Shown piece by piece: positions 39,506 to 44,578 of a stretch of 44,578 nucleotides of DNA (position 1 is the stretch's first letter; each line of letters starts with the position of its first letter). This DNA is from Rhodocyclaceae bacterium (GTDB lineage: Bacteria > Pseudomonadota > Gammaproteobacteria > Burkholderiales > Rhodocyclaceae): assembly GCA_013426785.1 (NCBI GenBank), contig JACDZI010000021.1, positions 1-44,578 of the forward strand, written 5' to 3'. The position numbers and the translations under genes are program-made. Under the pieces are notes generated by a model. The model saw nothing but the letters and a program-made list of their open reading frames with translations, did not search any database and had not been told where the DNA came from.

Positions 39506-40396
39506 TTAATGTAGATGCTGCCGCATCGACAGCGCCGCCCCCAACCAACCAAGGAAACCGGCAACGCCAAGCAGCGCGAAGCTGTCCACTACAGAAGGCG
39601 GCTGGAGCGACAGAGAGAATCCATATAGTTGGGCCAGTTCGGCAACGGGACTCTGCAACCATAGCGTCGCTCCGGCGACAATCAACCAGGCGACGATCCC
39701 GCCCAGCAGCCCGAGTTGTGCGCCATGCCAGAGGAAGGGGCGGCGAATGAAACCATCAGTGGCGCCGAGCAACCAACTCACCTCCACCTCACGCTGCCGG
39801 GTCATCACTTGCAGGCGGATGGTATTGAAGGTGATCGTCACCAGCCCGATGCCGAGCAACGTGGCCAGTAGCAGCACGCCAGTGCGGGCAAGATTGACCA
39901 GCGCAGCGAAACGGCGTACCCAATGGGCATCAATCTGCACCAGTTCGACCTCCCGCCACTGGCGTGCCTCGGCAGCCAGTTTTTCGATGGCGGCGGGGCT
40001 GTCGTCAGCCGGCGTCACGACGATGGCGTCGGGGAAGGGGTTTTTCTGCAGCGCGGCGATCACGTCGGCCAGGCCCTCGGCCGCCTTCATGCGAGCGAGC
40101 GTGTCTTCGCGCAGCAGTATCAGGATTTTGGCGATGTCGCCGCGTTCCTTGAGACGGTCCACCACCGCCTGAGTGGCCTTGCGCTCGCCATCGACCTTGA
40201 GGAAGAGGGTGAACTGGGGAGTGGCCACGGTGCCGCTGCCCAGCGCCGATACCTGGCTCAACAACTCATACCCGCCAGCCGGCAAAGCCAGTGCGATGGC
40301 GATGCCCAGCACCGCCAGCAGGGTGTTCAGTGGCGCCGCCGCCAGGCGCACCAGCGCCAGGCGGGCAGCACGACCGTGGGCGACCAGCCAGTTCAC
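39506..40396 (-). CDS. ftsX: Cell division protein FtsX
   Basis: 296 residues, permease-like partner of FtsE that activates septal cell-wall hydrolysis. One N-terminal membrane helix (about 20-42), a periplasmic loop, then three further helices at about 170-190, 220-242 and 272-292. RQREVEVSWLLGATDGFIRRPFLWHG is the FtsX family motif. Its ATG overlaps the ftsE stop (ATGA). A 93-bp gap with the CIRCE promoter separates it from rpoH. Confidence 0.95.
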   Translation of the reverse strand: MNWLVAHGRAARLALVRLAAAPLNTLLAVLGIAIALALPAGGYELLSQVSALGSGTVATPQFTLFLKVDGERKATQAVVDRLKERGDIAKILILLREDTLARMKAAEGLADVIAALQKNPFPDAIVVTPADDSPAAIEKLAAEARQWREVELVQIDAHWVRRFAALVNLARTGVLLLATLLGIGLVTITFNTIRLQVMTRQREVEVSWLLGATDGFIRRPFLWHGAQLGLLGGIVAWLIVAGATLWLQSPVAELAQLYGFSLSLQPPSVVDSFALLGVAGFLGWLGAALSMRQHLH

Positions 40397-41037
40397 GTCA
40401 GCCGCCCATGATCGAGTTGCAGCCGCCGCGCACCGGGAAACAGGCTGTCGTCGTAAGTGGCGACCAGTACCACGACGCCGACGCGATTGAACTCGATGAA
40501 GATGCCCGCTACATCCCGCGCCGTAGCGGCATCCAGATAGGCCGTCGGCTCGTCGGCCAACAGCAAACCGGGGCGATGCACCACCGCCCGGGCGATGGCG
40601 AGCCGTTGCTGCTCGCCGCCGGAAAGCGCCACCGGCAAGGCTTTGGCACGCGGTAGCAGTCCAACCTTGTCGAGCGCCGCCTCGGCCCGGCGCTGGGCAT
40701 CCCTGCCGGGAAAGCCGGTGATCTCCAGCGGCAGCAGTACGTTAGCCAGCACGCTGCGATCAAAAAGGAGCTTCTGGTCCTGGAACACCAGCCCCATGTT
40801 GCGGCGCAGGTAGGGCAGCGCGCCGTGCCCGAGGCTGCCGACGTTCTGGCCATTCACCAGCACCACCCCTGCCGTCGGCCGTTCGATGCCGGGGATCAGT
40901 TTGAGGAGGGTCGACTTGCCCGCCCCGGAGTGACCGACGATGGTCACCAGTTCGCCGGCGGCGATCTCGGCGCTCACGTCGCTCAGGGCGGTGATGTCGG
41001 GCGGGTAGCGCTTGGCGATGCGGTCGAACTGGATCAT
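40393..41037 (-). CDS. ftsE: Cell division ATP-binding protein FtsE
   Basis: 214 residues, ABC ATPase: Walker A GHSGAGKSTLLKL, ABC signature LSGGEQQRLAIARA, Walker B LLLADEPTAYLD. The opening MIQFDRIAKRYPPDITALSDVS is typical FtsE. It forms FtsEX with the next gene. The ATG overlaps the stop of the preceding COG2509 oxidoreductase gene (ATGA), so ftsE is translationally coupled to that gene rather than directly to ftsY. Confidence 0.97.
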   Translation of the reverse strand: MIQFDRIAKRYPPDITALSDVSAEIAAGELVTIVGHSGAGKSTLLKLIPGIERPTAGVVLVNGQNVGSLGHGALPYLRRNMGLVFQDQKLLFDRSVLANVLLPLEITGFPGRDAQRRAEAALDKVGLLPRAKALPVALSGGEQQRLAIARAVVHRPGLLLADEPTAYLDAATARDVAGIFIEFNRVGVVVLVATYDDSLFPGARRLQLDHGRLT

Positions 41038-42647
41038 GGCGTCCGCACGATAGCAGATGAAACTGCTTCGGCCACCTCGATGCCATCGACCCCGGCGGAT
41101 AGGATGCCTCCAGCGTAGCCCGCGCCTTCGCCGGCCGGATAAAGGCCCTTGACGTTTAGGCTCTGGAAATCGGCGCCGCGCGTGATGCGTAGCGGCGAAG
41201 AAGTGCGCGTCTCGACGCCGGTCAGCACGGCATCGGCCATGGCGAACCTATGGATCTGCTTGTCGAAAGCGGGGATGGCCTCGCGAATCGCGGCGATGGC
41301 GTAATCGGGCAGCACGGTCGCCAGATCGGTCGGGGTGACGCCCGGCTGGTATGACGGGACAACCTCGCCCAGCCGTTCGCCCGGCCGGCCAGCGAGGAAA
41401 TCGCCAACGCGCTGGCCGGGTGCGTTGTAATTGCCCCCAGCGATCTCGAAGGCGCGGCGTTCCCAGCGGCGCTGGAATTCGATGCCGGCCAGCGGGCCTT
41501 CACCGCCAAAATCGACCGGCGAGACATTCACGACCAGGCCGGCATTGGCATTCCTTTCGGCGCGCGAATATTGGCTCATGCCGTTGGTGACCACGCAGCC
41601 GGGCTCCGAGGTGGCGGCCACCACCTGCCCGCCGGGACACATGCAGAAACTATATACATCGCGACCGTTCGCCGCATGATGGACGAGCTTGTAGTCGGCG
41701 GCGCCGAGCAGCGGATGGCCGGCAGACTTGCCGTAGCGCGCCTGGTCGATCAGCGCCTGCGGATGCTCGATGCGGAAACCCACCGCGAAAGGCTTAGCCT
41801 CCATGAACACGCCGCGCCGGTGCAGCATGGCGAAGGTGTCGCGCGCCGAATGGCCGAGCGCCAGCACCACGTGGTCGGCGCGAATTTCCACACCGCTGGT
41901 CAACACTACGCCGCGTACATGGCCGTCCTCGATGCGCAGGTCTGCCACCCGCGCCTCGAAACGGATCTCGCCGCCGAGCGTCTCGATCTCGCCGCGCATC
42001 TTCTCGACCATGCTCACCAGCCGGAAGGTGCCGATGTGCGGCCGGTTGACGTAGAGGATTTCCTTGGACGCCCCAGCCCTGACGAACTCGGTGAGCACCT
42101 TGCGGCCAAGATGGCGCGGGTCGCGGATCTGGCTGTAGAGCTTGCCGTCGGAGAAGGTGCCGGCCCCGCCCTCGCCGAACTGCACGTTCGATTCGGGGTG
42201 CAGGTAGTGCTTTCTCCACAAATCCCATGTGTCCTTCGTGCGTTCGCGCACCTTGCGGCCACGTTCCAGCACCAGCGGCCTGAAGCCCGCCTGGGCGAGG
42301 ATCAGCGCGGCGAAGATGCCGGCCGGGCCGAAGCCGACCACGACGGGACGCAATAAGTCGGCTCCGGTGGTACGGGCACGGGCAACGAATTCGTATGCCA
42401 TATCCGGCGTCGGTTTGATGTGCGTGTCGCCGGCAAAGCGCGCCAGTACCGCCGCCTCGTCGGCCAGTTCGAGGTCGAGGCTATAGACGAACTGCAGCGC
42501 ACTCTTCTTGCGCGCATCGGAGCTGCGCTTGTGGATGTGCAACGACTGCAACTCGGCTGGCGCAAGTTGCAGTCGTTGCAGGACGGCGGTGGTGAGTTGT
42601 TCCGGCGTGTGTTCCAGCGGCAGCCGCAGATCGGTAACTCTGATCAC
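41034..42647 (-). CDS. FAD-dependent oxidoreductase of the COG2509 type
   Basis: 537 residues from the GTG at 42647, seven bases after the ftsY stop. N-terminal domain of about 90 residues (LPLEHTPEQLTTAVLQRLQLAPAELQSLHIHKRSSDARKK), then a Rossmann FAD site PVVVGFGPAGIFAALILAQAGFRPLVLERG, LGHSARDTFAMLHRRGV and a C-terminal GLYPAGEGAGYAGGILSAGVDGIEVA. Such proteins are annotated as uncharacterised FAD-dependent dehydrogenases. Its insertion between ftsY and ftsE, with ATGA overlap to ftsE, is unusual. Confidence 0.88.
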   Translation of the reverse strand: MIRVTDLRLPLEHTPEQLTTAVLQRLQLAPAELQSLHIHKRSSDARKKSALQFVYSLDLELADEAAVLARFAGDTHIKPTPDMAYEFVARARTTGADLLRPVVVGFGPAGIFAALILAQAGFRPLVLERGRKVRERTKDTWDLWRKHYLHPESNVQFGEGGAGTFSDGKLYSQIRDPRHLGRKVLTEFVRAGASKEILYVNRPHIGTFRLVSMVEKMRGEIETLGGEIRFEARVADLRIEDGHVRGVVLTSGVEIRADHVVLALGHSARDTFAMLHRRGVFMEAKPFAVGFRIEHPQALIDQARYGKSAGHPLLGAADYKLVHHAANGRDVYSFCMCPGGQVVAATSEPGCVVTNGMSQYSRAERNANAGLVVNVSPVDFGGEGPLAGIEFQRRWERRAFEIAGGNYNAPGQRVGDFLAGRPGERLGEVVPSYQPGVTPTDLATVLPDYAIAAIREAIPAFDKQIHRFAMADAVLTGVETRTSSPLRITRGADFQSLNVKGLYPAGEGAGYAGGILSAGVDGIEVAEAVSSAIVRTP

Positions 42648-42654
42648 GCGCCGC

Positions 42655-43623
42655 TCATTGGCCAAATAGTGCTTCCACGAATTCCCTCGCCTTGAACGGC
42701 TGCAGGTCATCGATGCCTTCGCCGACGCCGATGAAGCGCACCGGCTTAGGGCACTGGCGGGCAATGGCCGCCAGCACGCCGCCCTTGGCGGTGCCGTCGA
42801 GCTTGGTGACGACCAGTCCCGTCACATTAATCGCCTTGTCGAAGGCCTTGACCTGGGCGATGGCGTTCTGGCCGATGTTGGCGTCGAGTACCAGCAAGAC
42901 TTCATGCGGGCCAGTGGGTTCCGCCTTATGGATCACGCGGCGTACCTTGGCGATTTCTTCCATCAGGTGCAGTTGCGTCGGCAGGCGGCCCGCCGTGTCG
43001 GCCAGCATCACGTCGATGCCGCGAGCGCGCGCCGCACCGATGGCGTCGAAGATCACCGCGCCGGGGTCACCGCCGTCCTGCGCGATCACGGTCACTTCAT
43101 TTCTGCGGCCCCATTCGGTCAGTTGCTCACGAGCAGCTGCGCGGAAAGTATCGCCCGCTGCCAGCAATACGCCATGGCCATCGTTCTGGAACTGTTTGGC
43201 CAGCTTGCCGATCGAGGTGGTCTTGCCGGCGCCATTCACGCCCGCGATCATAATGATGAAGGGGCGCTGGTGCTGGTCGGGATGATTCAGGTCGAGCGGC
43301 TGCTCGAGCGGCGCCAGCAATTCCGTCAGCAGGTCGATCAGCACTGCACGGAGTGCGGCCGGCGATTCGATGCGCTGCTTCCTCACCTGCGCACGCAACT
43401 CATCCAGCAGCCACTGCGTCGCCTCGACGCCGCAATCGGCCATCAGCAGGGTCGATTCCAGCTCTTCGAGGAGTTCTTCGTCGATCTTGCCACGGGCGAA
43501 CAGGTCGCCCAGCGGGGTGTTAAGCGTGACACGCGTGCGGGAAAGGCCCACCTTGAGGCGCTCGGTCCAGGAGAGCTTGGGGGCTTCAGGCGAGACATGA
43601 TCTTTTTTTTGAAAACCAAACAT
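42655..43623 (-). CDS. ftsY: Signal recognition particle receptor FtsY
   Basis: 322 residues, with a short N-terminal acidic domain compared with E. coli (497). SRP GTPase: P-loop GVNGAGKTTSIGKLA, AAGDTFRAAAREQL (insertion box), DTAGRLPTQ and VTKLDGTAKGG. Docks ribosome-SRP complexes at the inner membrane. Leading gene of the ftsY-COG2509-ftsE-ftsX-rpoH run. The 112 bp upstream contain a repeat copy; no strong promoter is obvious. Confidence 0.97.
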   Translation of the reverse strand: MFGFQKKDHVSPEAPKLSWTERLKVGLSRTRVTLNTPLGDLFARGKIDEELLEELESTLLMADCGVEATQWLLDELRAQVRKQRIESPAALRAVLIDLLTELLAPLEQPLDLNHPDQHQRPFIIMIAGVNGAGKTTSIGKLAKQFQNDGHGVLLAAGDTFRAAAREQLTEWGRRNEVTVIAQDGGDPGAVIFDAIGAARARGIDVMLADTAGRLPTQLHLMEEIAKVRRVIHKAEPTGPHEVLLVLDANIGQNAIAQVKAFDKAINVTGLVVTKLDGTAKGGVLAAIARQCPKPVRFIGVGEGIDDLQPFKAREFVEALFGQ

Positions 43624-43702
43624 GGGGACTCAGTCACAGGCAATGGCGCGCACGGCTTGATGCGCGTTTCTGATTTTAAAGCGCAAAGCCATACACCTCA
43701 CG

Positions 43703-43726
43703 AAAAGTCGGCGCTGGCGGGACGGC
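43703..43726 (-). repeat. 24-bp dispersed repeat, copy 16 (exact)
   Basis: Exact consensus, reverse orientation, between ftsY (start 43623) and the DUF5615 pseudogene (stop at 43736-43738). Confidence 0.97.
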
Positions 43727-43735
43727 AAGCTGCGG

Positions 43736-44086
43736 TTAAGGTCGCTTCACCCTGACCTTGTTTTCTGTCACAACAACAAAGCAACCCTGCCAGCCGGCGA
43801 TGTCGGTGAAATCGACGTAACGGCTGACATGAGCGCATGGGCTCCCGGCTCACGCAGGCGCAGGAGCAATAACCCGGCATGAGCCCCCCGGCGCAAAGCG
43901 ACGCGTGTCGGAAAAATTCAGGTCTTGCGAAAACAGGAAACGTTGTTCTGCGCAGGCGGCTCGCCAGATTTCCGCATCGGGTCGACCGGACAAATTTTCC
44001 TCGGGCACGGTATGGACGTCATGCCCGTGCGCGGCAAGCGCGGCCGCCAGTCGTACCGGCAGGTTTTCATCGATCTTGATCTTCAT
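43736..44086 (-). pseudogene. Frameshifted DUF5615 (PIN-like) toxin gene
   Basis: The first frame gives 78 residues: MKIKIDENLPVRLAAALAAHGHDV, SGRPDAEIWRAACAEQRFLFSQDLNFSDTRRFAPG, typical of DUF5615, then runs into a stop at 43850. Skipping one base in the G6 run (43883-43888 region) restores AHAGLLLLRLREPGAHAL, and a second shift near 43825 restores YVDFTDIAGWQGCFVVVTENKVRVKRP to a stop at 43738. Together they make a standard DUF5615 protein of about 115 residues. Two frameshifts point to a real pseudogene or sequencing errors. Its ATG overlaps the DUF433 stop. Confidence 0.8.
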
Positions 44087-44328
44087 GCCAACGCGGGCAT
44101 GGCGGAAAGGGGCAGATCTTCTTCGGCGGACACGGCAGCGAATGCAATCACCGCGCGCAGTGCAGGGGGACTCAGAGTCGGAAAGTCAGCCAGAACCTCC
44201 GCGTCGCTCATACCTTCGGCCAGGCTGGCCAGGATAGTGCGTACCGTGACGCGGGTGCCGGTAACGACCGGCTCGCCACCGCAAATGGTCGGATCACGGG
44301 TGATGTAGGGTTTGAAGTTCATGGTCAT
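44083..44328 (-). CDS. DUF433 family antitoxin
   Basis: 81 residues. YITRDPTICGGEPVVTGTRVTVRTILASLAEGMSDAEVLADFPTLSPPALRAVIAFA is a full DUF433 domain (winged-helix-like). DUF433 genes are commonly paired with DUF5615 toxins, and here the stop overlaps the toxin start (ATGA). AAGGA lies about 9 bp before the first ATG. With its toxin broken it may persist as an orphan. Confidence 0.88.
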   Translation of the reverse strand: MTMNFKPYITRDPTICGGEPVVTGTRVTVRTILASLAEGMSDAEVLADFPTLSPPALRAVIAFAAVSAEEDLPLSAMPALA

Positions 44329-44346
44329 GGCGGACGATCCTTGAGG

Positions 44347-44578
44347 TTATGTATCTACCCAATCAACTTCTCTGACAGCTTCGCCGGAGTTTCGTTTTTC
44401 GACGGTTATACGGATGGAATACCTGTAATGGAGTTTTTGACGAAACGTCTTCAGTGTGCGCATATCGTGGTCATTTGGAATGGAGGATGAGCTCTTCTTC
44501 ATTTCAATGACCAGCAAGTTATTTGCAGGCTGTTCACGGGTTTCCTATGGAAGAAATCTGTGGTTGAGATGAACGCGT
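44347..44578 (-). pseudogene. Broken fragment of a restriction-endonuclease-like hypothetical protein
   Basis: A minus-strand frame entering from the window edge reads RVHLNHRFLP, a TAG (44545-44547), then ETREQPANNLLVIEMKKSSSSIPNDHDMRTLKTFRQKLHYRYSIRITV... to a stop at 44347. The VIEMKK strand resembles the E-x-K part of PD-(D/E)XK nuclease folds seen in small hypothetical proteins. The reading frame continues sensibly on both sides of the TAG, suggesting a nonsense mutation. Base composition is lower in GC than neighbours. The 5' end is outside the window. Confidence 0.5.

Noticed and set aside
40232-40254. Partial match (CCAGCGCCGA) to the repeat in ftsX
   Set aside because: The 5' half and T-run do not match.

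Overview
The window looks like a piece of the main chromosome of a high-GC betaproteobacterium, most likely of the Rhodocyclales type (Dechloromonas / Accumulibacter / Propionivibrio relatives). That is inferred from gene order and protein signatures (pilD, DUF502-aspS-nudB, argB-slmA, engB-cytochrome c4, bioC-comF, aroQ-accBC-prmA, ftsY..ftsEX-rpoH); no database search was possible. Coding density is very high, with many ATGA-type stop/start overlaps.

Layout. 0-9 kb: prepilin peptidase, FmdB-type zinc ribbon, DUF502 membrane protein, aspS, a secreted barnase-like RNase with its barstar, nudB, argB, slmA, then hemB and engB on the other strand and a cytochrome c4. 9-11 kb: remnants of a decayed sensor kinase, bioC and comF. 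11-18 kb: a complete mcm-meaB-pccB-pccA operon (propionyl-CoA to succinyl-CoA) with a divergent crotonase-family gene. 18.7-23.7 kb: two tandem secreted DsrE-like proteins, a YrfG-type nucleotidase, a FeoB-like transporter, then a methylmalonyl-CoA epimerase-like protein and lgt on the minus strand. 23.9-26.9 kb: an accessory patch with an SDR gene, a divergent LysR regulator and a VapBC pair. 27-30.6 kb: ybhP-like/clsB, a CoA-binding protein, gluQ, a thioredoxin. 30.6-35.7 kb: the minus-strand run aroQ-accB-accC-prmA-DUF3426-pfkB. 35.8-38.5 kb: an uncharacterised protein, mpl, and a SCO1 protein with an extra N-terminal membrane segment. 38.5-43.6 kb: ftsY - COG2509 oxidoreductase - ftsE - ftsX - rpoH, with a perfect CIRCE operator in front of rpoH. 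43.7-44.6 kb: a frameshifted DUF433/DUF5615 toxin-antitoxin pair and a broken nuclease-like fragment.

The most unusual signal is a 24-bp repeat, in both orientations, with 16 clear copies in 44.6 kb (four identical). Six copies are intergenic. Ten lie in frame inside unrelated genes (pilD, nudB, engB, bioC twice, comF, a DsrE-like gene, lgt, gluQ, the SCO1 gene), giving short peptides such as [15 protein letters not shown] or KVGAGRTA. The unit is exactly eight codons and has no stop codon in any of its six frames. Copies also form a stop codon, one arm of a terminator, and nearly the whole gap between two convergent genes. It resembles the DNA uptake sequences of Neisseriaceae in style, but its function is unknown to me.
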